64,000 nucleotides of DNA, taken from Rhodovulum sp. (GTDB taxonomy: Bacteria; Pseudomonadota; Alphaproteobacteria; Rhodobacterales; Rhodobacteraceae). The first letter of the stretch is position 1, and each line of letters opens with the position of its first letter. The stretch lies in the NCBI GenBank assembly GCA_020637615.1, contig JACKKC010000011.1, forward strand, positions 20,107 through 84,106, written 5' to 3'. Shown one piece after another: positions 33,791-41,933 of this stretch. Made by a program: the position numbers and the translations under genes. The notes under the pieces were generated by a model, which ran no database searches, was not told the DNA's origin, and saw only the letters and a list, made by a program, of their open reading frames with translations.

Positions 33791-35953
33791 GTGACGACAG
33801 GCACTTGCCGCGCCGCCATCGGCGCGATCGGCGGAGCATTGCCCGCTTCCGGGGCGTGGGCCGTGCTGGCGGCTTCCGCGGGTGCGGTCCTCGGGCCCGT
33901 GGCCGTCCATGCCCAGGACATGGCGCTGCCGACCATCAAGGTCGAGGCCGAGGCGACATCGGACGTCGGCCCGGATGTCGGATATGTCGCGATCAACACC
34001 ACGACCGGCTCCAAGACCGACACGCCGGTCGAACTCGTCCCCCAGTCGGTGTCCGTGGTCACCGAACAGGAGATGATCGACCGCAATCCCCAGGAACTCG
34101 AGCAGACGCTCGGCTACACCGCCGGCGTCACCGCCTCGATCTGGGGGCTCGACGGGCGCTTCGATCAGTTCCTGATCCGGGGCTTCGACATCGGCACCTA
34201 CGGCATCTTCCGCGACGGGCTCAGCCAGAAGTCGATCGGCTTCTCCGGCTTCAAGATCGAGCCCTACGGCACCCAGCGCGTCGAGGTGCTCCGCGGCGCG
34301 GCGGGTGTCCTCTACGGCGAGAACGATCCGGGCGGCATGATAAACGTCATCACCAAGCGACCGAGCTTCACGCCGTTCCGCGAGGCCTTTGCGAGCTACG
34401 GCTCCTTCGATACGGTCGAGGCGGGGTTCGACGTCGGCGGTCCGCTCGGGAGCGGCGGCAGCCTCGCCTACCGCCTGACCGGGCTCTGGCGCGACGGCCA
34501 GACCCAGTACGAGAACTCCCAGAACGACCGCTTCTTCATCGCGCCGGCGCTGACCTGGGCGCCTAGCGAGGCGACCTCGCTGACGATCCTGACCAACTGG
34601 CAGCGCGACCGCCTCTCGCCCGCGGTGTTCCTGCCGGTCGCCGGCGAGGATTATCCGGAGAGCCTCGGCCCGCTCCCCTCCGGCTTCGCCGACGAGCTTC
34701 CCGACTTCGACCATTTCGATGCCGACGTCGGGTCGATCGGATACCAGTTTGCCCATGACTTCGAAGAAGGCTGGAGCGTGCGACAGAACCTGCGCTACTC
34801 GCGCCAGTCCACCGATTATGCCGAGCTCTATTTCAACGGCATGGCGAACGCGACGACGATGGATTTCGTCGCCTTCTCCGTCGACCAGACGGCCGAGATC
34901 TTCAACCTCGACAACCAGGTGCAGAAGGACTTCACCATCGCTGGCACCGACCACCGGCTGCTGCTCGGCGCCGACTACAACCGCTATTCCTCAGACGGCA
35001 CCCAGGGTTATCAGGACGGTTATCTGATCCCGGTCGCCGATCCCAGCTACGACTTCCCGGTCGCACCGCCGCCGATCTACCAGGACGGCAAGCAGATCGT
35101 GGCGCAGTACGGCCTCTACCTGCAGGATCAGGCAAAGGTCGGCGACAGCCTGCACCTGACCCTCGGCATGCGGCAGGCCTGGTCGGAGAACAGCTTCGAC
35201 GATCGGTTGAGCGCCGACGGCGACACGTCGCAGCGGAACAGCGCCTTCCTCCTCAATGCCGGCGCCGTCTACGAGTTCGCAAACGGCCTCGTGCCCTACG
35301 CCAGCTACGCCGAGGGCTTCACCGCGAACGTGGGCACGACCTTCGAGGGGCAGGTCTTCGAGCCGACGCGCGGGACGCAATACGAGGTCGGCGTCAAGTA
35401 CCGACCCGCGAGCTTCGAAGGCTTCTTCACGGCGGCACTCTACGACATGACGCGTACCAACGTGCTGACGATGGACCCGGAGCATCCCGACTTCGCGGTG
35501 CAGACGGGAGAGATCGAGAGTCGCGGCCTCGAGCTCGAAGGCAGCTTCGACCTGGTCGGCGGCCTGTCGACGCAGGCGAGCTATACTTATACCAATGCCG
35601 AGATCACCTCCAGCAACGACGGCGACGAGGGTAACCGGCCACCGCTGGTGCCCGAGCACCAGGCCTCGATATGGGGCAACTACCGCTTCGCCGGCGGTGC
35701 GCTCGACGGGGTGAGCCTCGGCGCCGGCCTGCGCTACATCGGGCAGACATGGGGTGACAGCGCCAATACCCGCTCGGTTCCCGGCTACACCGTCGCCGAT
35801 GCAGCGCTGCGCTATCAGTTCGGCAGGATGGAAGCCGCGGTGAACGTCACCAATCTGTTCGACAAGAGCTACTACGCCACCTGCTATCCCGGTGGCGGCT
35901 GCACCCCCGGCGATGCCCGCCAGGTGACGGCCCAGCTCACGGTCGATTTCTGA
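33791..35953 (+). CDS. TonB-dependent siderophore-type outer-membrane receptor
   Basis: The GTG at 33791 (VTTGTCRAAIGAIGGALPAS) follows AGAGGGGATTTTCAC and gives a signal peptide ending near VAVHAQD, so it is preferred to upstream codons. The 720-residue protein has a TonB-box-like region, then the plug domain (PVELVPQSVSVVTEQEMIDR, RGFDIGTYGIFRDG, VEVLRGAAGVLYGENDPGG, MINVITKRP). The C-terminal beta-barrel ends ARQVTAQLTVDF with terminal Phe. The FhuA/FpvA-like pattern suggests ferric-siderophore uptake. No siderophore ABC transporter or sigma/anti-sigma pair is nearby, so the substrate remains open. Confidence 0.92.
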   Translation: MTTGTCRAAIGAIGGALPASGAWAVLAASAGAVLGPVAVHAQDMALPTIKVEAEATSDVGPDVGYVAINTTTGSKTDTPVELVPQSVSVVTEQEMIDRNPQELEQTLGYTAGVTASIWGLDGRFDQFLIRGFDIGTYGIFRDGLSQKSIGFSGFKIEPYGTQRVEVLRGAAGVLYGENDPGGMINVITKRPSFTPFREAFASYGSFDTVEAGFDVGGPLGSGGSLAYRLTGLWRDGQTQYENSQNDRFFIAPALTWAPSEATSLTILTNWQRDRLSPAVFLPVAGEDYPESLGPLPSGFADELPDFDHFDADVGSIGYQFAHDFEEGWSVRQNLRYSRQSTDYAELYFNGMANATTMDFVAFSVDQTAEIFNLDNQVQKDFTIAGTDHRLLLGADYNRYSSDGTQGYQDGYLIPVADPSYDFPVAPPPIYQDGKQIVAQYGLYLQDQAKVGDSLHLTLGMRQAWSENSFDDRLSADGDTSQRNSAFLLNAGAVYEFANGLVPYASYAEGFTANVGTTFEGQVFEPTRGTQYEVGVKYRPASFEGFFTAALYDMTRTNVLTMDPEHPDFAVQTGEIESRGLELEGSFDLVGGLSTQASYTYTNAEITSSNDGDEGNRPPLVPEHQASIWGNYRFAGGALDGVSLGAGLRYIGQTWGDSANTRSVPGYTVADAALRYQFGRMEAAVNVTNLFDKSYYATCYPGGGCTPGDARQVTAQLTVDF

Positions 35954-36156
35954 CCGCCCCATCGGCATGATCCGGAGGAAGTCAGTTACTGCCGGACGAT
36001 GACACCGCAAGAGACCCGGGAGGGCGCCCCTTCCGCCGGGTCAAGTGGCCGCTCCACCACTGCGGCGAAGACCTTGCCGAACGGCGCGCGATCGTCGACA
36101 CAGGTTGGCAGAGAACCGCGGCTTGCAGTTGGCGCGGTTTGGCGTCCGACCTCCCC

Positions 36157-36819
36157 TCACCGCCGCAGATGCTGCCAGCCGAGGCTGCGCTCGTAGAGCC
36201 ATTGCAGGCCGATGATCACCGCGGCAATCAGGCCGTAGAGAGCACCGACGAAGGTCAGGATCTCGATGGCCCTATAGGTTTCCGCGATAAGCGTCGTGGA
36301 GGCGGCCGTGAGTTCGTTCACCGCGACGAGGCTCGCGAGCGAGCTCCCTTTCACCATCTGAATGGCATTCGAGAACAGGGCCGGCCCGGATGCGGCATAG
36401 GCCTGCGGGATCAGAATCTTCCGGTAGACCTGCCAGGATGTCAGGCCCAGCGCATGGGCGCCGTCGGTCTGACCGTCAGGGATGCCCTCGAAGCCTGATC
36501 TGAGGAACTCGAGGTTGTATGCCGTCGAGGCGAAGACCAGCCCGATGATCGCCGAAGGCACGGGCTCGAGAAAGATGCCGAGCCGCGGCAGCCCGTAGTA
36601 GAGCACAAACAGAATGGCAAGCACCGGTGCCGCCCGGGCGAAGAAGCTGTAGGCGATGATGATCCGACGCAGGCGTGCCGCGGGTTTCTGCAGATAGATC
36701 GCCAGCGGCAGCGCCAGGAGGTTCGACCCGACGATCACGATCGTCGAGATCATGAGCGTCATCAGGAACGCCTTCGCCAGCAGGGCGATATTGGCGGGAT
36801 CATAGAGCCATTGCATCAA
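36157..36819 (-). CDS. Polar amino-acid ABC transporter permease (HisM/GlnP-like), second
   Basis: A 220-residue inner-membrane protein starting MMQWLYDPANIALLAKAFLM. It has about five membrane segments and the family EAA region SGFEGIPDGQTDGAHALGLT followed by SWQVYRKILIPQAYAASGPA. This is the layout of three-component polar amino-acid permeases. It overlaps the upstream permease gene by four bases, so the two form a heterodimer. No ATP-binding gene follows, so the ATPase must be encoded elsewhere. Confidence 0.9.
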   Translation of the reverse strand: MMQWLYDPANIALLAKAFLMTLMISTIVIVGSNLLALPLAIYLQKPAARLRRIIIAYSFFARAAPVLAILFVLYYGLPRLGIFLEPVPSAIIGLVFASTAYNLEFLRSGFEGIPDGQTDGAHALGLTSWQVYRKILIPQAYAASGPALFSNAIQMVKGSSLASLVAVNELTAASTTLIAETYRAIEILTFVGALYGLIAAVIIGLQWLYERSLGWQHLRR

Positions 36820-37457
36820 CGCCTCGCCTTCTGGGGCCTTTCGTTGAACGCCAGGAGCGGCGTGACGATGAGGATGTAGAGGCCGATGGCGATGGAGAGA
36901 AACAGGAACGGCTCGTTGGTGGCCGCGATCGCCTGCTTGGTCACGTACATGATCTCGCTCACGGAGACCGCCGACGCGATCGACAGCCGCTTGATGGTGG
37001 CGATCGCGTAGGTGATCCAGCCCTTGCGCGCCAAGGGCAGCATCTGGGGGAGGATGACCAGGCCGAACAGGCGCCAGCGGGAAAGGCCCAATGCGCGCGC
37101 GCCATCGAACTGGCCTTCGGGGATCGCCGACAGCGCGCCCTTGAAGACCTGGTAGTCGAAAGCGATGCCGACGAGGCCGAAGGCGACGATCGTCGAGCCG
37201 ACGGCCCCCAGGTCCAGCCCGATCTGCACGCCTCCGAAGAACAGGAAGAAGAGGACGACGAGCTCCGGCAGCGACCGGAAGATCGAGCTGAAACCCTCGG
37301 CCACTCGACGCGGCCAGGGCGAGGCCGCGCTGCGCACCAGGAGTGCGAGCGCAAGCCCGAGCGCCCCGGAAATGGCAAAGATGACCGCCGCGAGCGCGAG
37401 TGTCAGGATCGCCGCCGAGAACAGCTGCGGCAGCCAGGCGAGCGCGATTTCGAGCAT
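36816..37457 (-). CDS. Polar amino-acid ABC transporter permease, first
   Basis: The 213-residue protein begins MLEIALAWLPQLFSAAILTL and has about five membrane segments. The EAA region is GALSAIPEGQFDGARALGLS then RWRLFGLVILPQMLPLARKG. FRSLPELVVLFFLFFGGVQI is typical of HisQ/GlnP-type permeases. It lies 20 bp downstream of the binding-protein gene. With the second permease and an unlinked ATPase it would import an amino acid or related small polar solute. The ligand cannot be deduced from sequence alone. Confidence 0.9.
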   Translation of the reverse strand: MLEIALAWLPQLFSAAILTLALAAVIFAISGALGLALALLVRSAASPWPRRVAEGFSSIFRSLPELVVLFFLFFGGVQIGLDLGAVGSTIVAFGLVGIAFDYQVFKGALSAIPEGQFDGARALGLSRWRLFGLVILPQMLPLARKGWITYAIATIKRLSIASAVSVSEIMYVTKQAIAATNEPFLFLSIAIGLYILIVTPLLAFNERPQKARR

Positions 37458-37477
37458 CCGCCCGCCCCGGGGTCAGG

Positions 37478-38284
37478 TCATTCCGCGGCCGACCAGTCGA
37501 TCGATGCGCCGAACCATTCCTCGATCAGCGCCTGCAGCGTCCCGTCGTCCCGCCAGGCCGCGAACTGGGTATCGATGGCATTGGCGAGCGGCTCGTTGCC
37601 CGCATTCACGGCGACGCTCTGGGTGATGGTCGCCAGAAGGTCGTCGAGGACGACAACATCCGAAATCTGCCCGCTCTTCAGCAGATAGTTCGGACCCAGG
37701 AAGTCATGCGCGGCAAAGTCGATCCTGCCGTTGCGCAGATCGAGGAAGAGCTCGGTGGCGCCGGGGTATTCGCGGGTCTCCGTGACGCAGTCGGCGGGCA
37801 GCTGCTCGAGCGCGATCTTCTGGAAGGTTCCGCCTCGCACGGCACCCATGACCTTGCCGCAGACCGTGTCCCAGCCGGTGATCTCATCGTCGCCGGCGCG
37901 GCGCGTGATCGCGACGCCGTTCACGATATACGGCGAGAGCAGGATGAAATCCTCCGAGGCCAGCCGTTCCGGTGTGCGCGTCACCCCCGAGGCGATGATG
38001 TCGAAGCGTCCCGAGGTCAGGCCCGGCAGCAGGCCCGCGAAGTCGAGCTTCTCGAAGGATGGCTCGAGGCCCAGCGCCTCGCCGAGCATGGTCGCGACAT
38101 CGACGTCGAAGCCGGCCAGATCGCCGGTCGGCGTCGTCATGCTGAAGGGCGGGGCCGATCCCGACGTCCCGACCGTCAGCACGCCGTCCTCGACGAGGGC
38201 TTCGCGGTAGTCCTGGGCACTGGCCGCCCCAGTGACCATGGCAAGCGCCAGGCCAGCGGCCGCCATCAGAAATCGTTGGATCAT
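37478..38284 (-). CDS. Family 3 periplasmic solute-binding protein
   Basis: A 268-residue protein with a clear signal peptide (MIQRFLMAAAGLALAMVTGA, cleavage near ASAQD). The SBP_bac_3 pattern follows: LVEDGVLTVGTSGSAPPFSM, GFDVDVATMLGEALGLEPSF, GLLPGLTSGRFDIIASGVTR and RGGTFQKIALEQLPADCVTE. It binds an amino-acid-like ligand and delivers it to the two permeases downstream. The conserved Arg in SGVTRTPER would contact the alpha-carboxylate. It is divergent from the binding-protein-like gene at 38391, with roughly 100 bp of shared regulatory DNA. Confidence 0.92.
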   Translation of the reverse strand: MIQRFLMAAAGLALAMVTGAASAQDYREALVEDGVLTVGTSGSAPPFSMTTPTGDLAGFDVDVATMLGEALGLEPSFEKLDFAGLLPGLTSGRFDIIASGVTRTPERLASEDFILLSPYIVNGVAITRRAGDDEITGWDTVCGKVMGAVRGGTFQKIALEQLPADCVTETREYPGATELFLDLRNGRIDFAAHDFLGPNYLLKSGQISDVVVLDDLLATITQSVAVNAGNEPLANAIDTQFAAWRDDGTLQALIEEWFGASIDWSAAE

Positions 38285-38390
38285 CTCGGTCCTCCAGCTG
38301 CGGTTCTGCGTGACGAAACGCCCCGCGCGAGATATGCAGCGGAACCGATGGAAAAGCCAAGGGCCAATGGCGGCCCGCGCAGGGCGTCAG

Positions 38391-39320
38391 ATGCGGCTAC
38401 GCTTCAAACTCAACCACCTCTACCAGGGGCAGAACGCGCCGTTCCTCCACGCCGTCGATGCCGGCCTGTTCCGGCAGGCGGGCCTCGAGGTCGAGTTCGT
38501 CGAGGGATTCAGTTCCTCGCAGGTCAGCCGGGCGCTCCTCGCGGGAGATGCGGAGATCGGCTTCGGCGACGTGACCAACGTCCTTGAAGGGGCAATTCGC
38601 AGCGGCGAGGCGCCCATCCGCGCCCTGATGCCCATCTACGTGCGGAGCCCCTGCAGCCTCGGCTATCATCGCCGTGCCGTTCCGCTTGCGCTCGAGGACA
38701 TCGACGGCGCCGTCCTCTGCGGCCCGGACGGCGACACGTCGGCGAGGCTCCTGCCGCTGCTCCTCGCCCGAAACGGCCTTGGGGACGTCCGCTACGGGTT
38801 TCGTGTCGTTGCGCCCGCCGAGCGCGACCGGATGGTCGCTGCTCGCGAGGTGCTGGCGGCGACCTGCTTCGATGCGACCCTCAAGTTCGCGATGCGCATG
38901 CGCGGCCACGACAGTTCCGATATCGAGTTCCTCTATTTCGCGGACCACGGCCTCGACGTCTATTCAAGCGCCCTGCTCTGTCTTTCCAGTGTCCTCGAGG
39001 CGAGACCGGGCCTCGCCACGACACTCTCGCGCGTCGTGCGCACGGCGTGGCAGGCCTGCGCGGCCGACCCCGACCTCGGCGTGCGGGCGGTGATCGCTCG
39101 TGCCCCCGCGCTCGACCCCGGCATCGTGCGGGAACAGCTCGAGTGGGTGCTCGCCAATCAGGTATTCTGCCCCACGCAAGCCCCCTTCCGCTTCCTTCGC
39201 GACGACCGGCGGTGGCACGACACGCTCCACGTCGCGCAATTTGGCGCGACCGGTTCCTGGGAACTCGGCCCCGAGACCGCGGGACTCGCCGATAGCATTC
39301 TCCGCCCCGCCTTCCACTGA
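38391..39320 (+). CDS. NMT1/THI5-like binding-protein homologue without signal peptide
   Basis: About 309 residues beginning MRLRFKLNHLYQGQNAPFLH; an in-frame ATG at 38367 is a possible alternative with a better ribosome site. The pattern APFLHAVDAGLFRQAGLEVE, FSSSQVSRALLAGDAEIGFG and VTNVLEGAIRSGEAPI is that of nitrate/sulfonate/THI5-like periplasmic binding proteins. No signal peptide precedes it in either start version, so it would stay in the cytoplasm. It could be a ligand sensor, a THI5-like enzyme (family precedent only) or a binding protein that lost its export signal. No permease or ATPase follows it. Confidence 0.75.
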   Translation: MRLRFKLNHLYQGQNAPFLHAVDAGLFRQAGLEVEFVEGFSSSQVSRALLAGDAEIGFGDVTNVLEGAIRSGEAPIRALMPIYVRSPCSLGYHRRAVPLALEDIDGAVLCGPDGDTSARLLPLLLARNGLGDVRYGFRVVAPAERDRMVAAREVLAATCFDATLKFAMRMRGHDSSDIEFLYFADHGLDVYSSALLCLSSVLEARPGLATTLSRVVRTAWQACAADPDLGVRAVIARAPALDPGIVREQLEWVLANQVFCPTQAPFRFLRDDRRWHDTLHVAQFGATGSWELGPETAGLADSILRPAFH

Positions 39321-39785
39321 GCGGCGGGACTATCGCCTGTTGCCCGCCAACGACGTATTGGGCCAAGTGCCCGGCGACCCCTGAATTCGGGGTGCCGTCG
39401 CATTGCATCCGACGGCGACAAGCTCAAACGTCACTTCCTCGCGGCAGCCCAGATCGCCGCCGCTTTCTCCCACTGGCTCGGTTGGGTCCGCAGCTTGGGA
39501 GCGCAACTCCTCCCCCTCGCAAACCCGCGCTGTGGCCTGGTCACGGGCTGACACGGACTCGTCGCCAGGTTGCTTGATTCGGTTGCCCTCGAAGTCCCAA
39601 CGGCTTTCCGCGATGGCGGCGGCTTGACAAAGGTTATGTGCCGGTGCGGCGCGCATCCGAACTGAAGGGCCTCGGCGTCATATCTCCTTTCCGGAGCCAC
39701 CGGTTAATGCCACGAAAATGCAAGGGCTTGCTGCGCACCGCTTGCTCGCAACGCCCCGCGCTCCCAACGGCGCCTGAATTAACGA
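39321..39785. other. Intergenic region without a supported gene
   Basis: This 465-bp stretch separates the binding-protein-like gene from the operon promoter. On the plus strand near 39405-39550 a frame reads SDGDKLKRHFLAAAQIAAAF then SHWLGWVRSLGAQLLPLANP; it lacks a ribosome site, and nothing in it could be assigned to a family. It may be the relic of a mobile or coding sequence. Confidence 0.4.
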
Positions 39786-39846
39786 TTGACAAGCCTCCGC
39801 CCCGTGGGCGATAAGATGTGAACACATAGTTCATTTGTGAACACAT
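39786..39846 (+). promoter_or_regulatory. Promoter and repeated operator of the Rieske-oxygenase operon
   Basis: A consensus -35 TTGACA (39786-39791) is followed by a -10-like GATAAGAT at about 39810-39817, a slightly long spacing. Immediately after it, GTGAACACAT occurs twice (39818-39827 and 39837-39846, 19 bp apart). The first copy also forms the inverted repeat TGAAC-N5-GTTCA (39819-39833). This layout, operator overlapping or just after the start site, suggests repression by a dimeric regulator. The cognate regulator is not obvious; the IclR gene at 57104 is a candidate, but its own upstream palindrome differs. Confidence 0.65.
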
Positions 39847-39867
39847 GCTCTGAAGGAGGTCAGCGAG

Positions 39868-40170
39868 GTGGACGCTTTCAAGGATCGGCTTTCGCAGCGG
39901 GCTCGCGACACCAGCCGTCCCGCCCTGGCGCACCAGTGCCGCGGCCGAGAGATAACGCCCGCCGAGGCTGCGCTGGCAGAGGCGCTGATGGCGATCTACG
40001 GCGAGGGCACGCATGACTATGCGGCCGTGGCCGAGGCGCTCGCCGCGAAGGGGGTCACGGCGCCGATGTCGGGGCGCACCGACTGGACCGAGGCGCTGCT
40101 CACCGCCGAACTGGCGGGAATCAACGGCGAGCTCGATGCGGCCTATGCGGAGCATGGCTATGGCGCTTGA
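39868..40170 (+). CDS. Small operon-leading protein, unknown (recombinase-like HTH suspected)
   Basis: The GTG start at 39868 is preceded by a perfect AAGGAGGT eight bases away. The 100-residue product (MDAFKDRLSQRARDTSRPAL ... AHQCRGREITPAEAALAEAL) is acidic and alanine-rich. Its middle, MAIYGEGTHDYAAVAEALAA followed by KGVTAPMSGRTDWTEALL, resembles the helix-turn-helix of resolvase-type recombinases (AxxLxxxGVxxP...W). No catalytic domain is present. It overlaps the ATPase gene, so it is translated with the importer. It could be a regulator or an accessory of the oxygenase pathway; I do not recognise a characterised homologue. Confidence 0.7.
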   Translation: MDAFKDRLSQRARDTSRPALAHQCRGREITPAEAALAEALMAIYGEGTHDYAAVAEALAAKGVTAPMSGRTDWTEALLTAELAGINGELDAAYAEHGYGA

Positions 40171-40930
40171 GTTCCGCGGCGTCACCAAGCAGTTCACCAC
40201 GAACTCGGGCGCCGTGCTGACCGCGATCCGGGACGTGACCTTCAAGGTGAACGAGGGCGAGTTCGTCTCCGTCGTCGGCCCGTCCGGCTGCGGCAAGTCG
40301 ACCCTGCTGTCGATGACCGCGGGCCTCTACCAGCCGACGACCGGCGAGGTGCTGGTCAGCGACCAGCCGGTGACCGGGCCGAACGACCACGTCGGCTTCA
40401 TGCTGCAGAAGGATCTGCTGCTGCCCTGGCGCAACATCGTGAAGAACATCGAGTTCGGGCTCGAGGCGCGCGGCGCCGCCCCCGGACCGCGGCGCGAGCG
40501 GGCGATGGCCGAGCTCAAGCGCTGCCACCTCGCCGGCTTCGAGAACCACTATCCCTACCAGCTCTCCGGCGGCATGCGGCAGCGCGCGGCGCTGGCACGC
40601 ACGCTTGCCATCGACCCCGAGATCATCCTGCTCGACGAGCCCTTCTCGGCGCTCGACGCCCAGACCAAGCTCCTCCTGCAGGACAGCTTCGCCGCGACCA
40701 TCGCCGAGAGCGGCAAGACCACCCTCCTCATCACCCACGACCTCTCCGAGGCGGTGCTGATGTCGGACCGCATCCTCGTCCTCTCCGAGCGGCCGGGCAC
40801 GGTGCTCACCGAGATCAAGGTCGAGCTGCCGCACCGCGCCCACCCCTTGAAGCGGCGGGTGATGCCGGAGGTCGGCGAATACGCCGGCCAGATCTTCCGG
40901 CACCTGAAGCTCGAAGAAAAAGCCATCTGA
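40160..40930 (+). CDS. ABC transporter ATP-binding protein (TauB/SsuB-like)
   Basis: The start at 40160 (MALEFRGVTKQFTTNSGAVL) has GGAG seven bases upstream; an ATG six bases earlier is also possible. The 256-residue ATPase has Walker A GPSGCGKST at about residue 40, the signature LSGGMRQRAALARTL, Walker B ILLDEPFSALDAQTK and the switch His in LLITHDLSEAVLMSDR. HVGFMLQKDLLLPWRNI is typical of nitrate/sulfonate/taurine-type importers. It overlaps the preceding small gene by 11 bp and is followed by its binding protein and permease. It powers uptake of the operon's unknown substrate. Confidence 0.93.
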   Translation: MALEFRGVTKQFTTNSGAVLTAIRDVTFKVNEGEFVSVVGPSGCGKSTLLSMTAGLYQPTTGEVLVSDQPVTGPNDHVGFMLQKDLLLPWRNIVKNIEFGLEARGAAPGPRRERAMAELKRCHLAGFENHYPYQLSGGMRQRAALARTLAIDPEIILLDEPFSALDAQTKLLLQDSFAATIAESGKTTLLITHDLSEAVLMSDRILVLSERPGTVLTEIKVELPHRAHPLKRRVMPEVGEYAGQIFRHLKLEEKAI

Positions 40931-40961
40931 CGACAGCCATTCCCAACAGGGGGACGACGAC

Positions 40962-41933
40962 ATGAAGCGCCTGTTCCTGACCACCGTCGCGGCCGCCGCG
41001 ATCTCTTTCGCCGCCGCGGCGGATGCCGCCGAGGAGGTGACCTACCTCTTCCCGGCCCCGGACTTCCTGCCCGCCTTCGCGCCCTTCCAACTCGCCAAGG
41101 CCAAGGGCTACTTCGACGAGGCCGGGCTCGACGTGACCTTCCAGGTCGGCAAGGGCGGCGCCGACGTCGCGACCCAGGTCGCCGCCGGCAACGCCGACAT
41201 GGGCGGCGGCATCGGCGACACGCCGATCATCGTCCGCGCCAACGGCCTCGACATCCGTGGCGTGGCGCTGCTCGGCGGTCGCGGCCTGACCCAGCTGGCC
41301 TGGCGCAAGGACAGCGGCATCACCGGCCCCGCCGACTTCAAGGGCAAGAACGTCGGCGTGCTCTCCTTCCAGGACACCACCTATTACAACCTGCTCGGCG
41401 TGCTCGCCTCCGCCGGCCTCGACAAGAGCGAGGCGAACATCCAGGGCGTCGGCCCGGGCGGCATCATCCAGCTGATGATCGCCGGCAATCTCGACGCGAT
41501 GTCGGGCGTGCCGGAATGGATCGCCGCGGTCGAGGGCGGCGGCGTCGAGGTCGAGCAGATGCCGGTCGACGAGGTCTTCCCGGCGATGGCCCAGGCGATC
41601 ATCGCCTCCGACGCGACGATCGCCGAGCGGCCCGAGGTGGTGAAGGGCTTCGTCAACGCCGTCCTGCACGCGGTTCGCGACATCGAGGCCGACCCGGCCC
41701 AGGCCGCGCAGGACTTCGTCGCCGCGGTGCCGCAGCACGCCGGCAAGGAGGCCGAGGTGCAGGCGATCCTCGAAGCCTATGCCGCGAAGGTCTATCCCCA
41801 GGCCGAAGGCCAGCCGCTCGGCACCTTCGATCCCGAGCGGATCAAGGCGGTGCAGGATTTCTACATGGACGCGGGCGTCGTGCAGACCGCCATCCCGGTC
41901 GAGGACCTCTACACCAACGAGTTCGTGCAATGA
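40962..41933 (+). CDS. ABC transporter substrate-binding protein (TauA/SsuA-like)
   Basis: A 323-residue protein with signal peptide MKRLFLTTVAAAAISFAAAA cleaved near DAAEE. The NMT1-like fold shows APFQLAKAKGYFDEAGLDVT, GKGGADVATQVAAGNADMGG, IGDTPIIVRANGLDIRGVAL and GKNVGVLSFQDTTYYNLLGV. Such proteins bind sulfonates, nitrate, aromatic acids (phthalate-type) or pyrimidine precursors. In this catabolic operon the ligand is presumably the pathway substrate, an aromatic or heterocyclic acid by inference. It overlaps the permease start by four bases. Confidence 0.92.
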   Translation: MKRLFLTTVAAAAISFAAAADAAEEVTYLFPAPDFLPAFAPFQLAKAKGYFDEAGLDVTFQVGKGGADVATQVAAGNADMGGGIGDTPIIVRANGLDIRGVALLGGRGLTQLAWRKDSGITGPADFKGKNVGVLSFQDTTYYNLLGVLASAGLDKSEANIQGVGPGGIIQLMIAGNLDAMSGVPEWIAAVEGGGVEVEQMPVDEVFPAMAQAIIASDATIAERPEVVKGFVNAVLHAVRDIEADPAQAAQDFVAAVPQHAGKEAEVQAILEAYAAKVYPQAEGQPLGTFDPERIKAVQDFYMDAGVVQTAIPVEDLYTNEFVQ

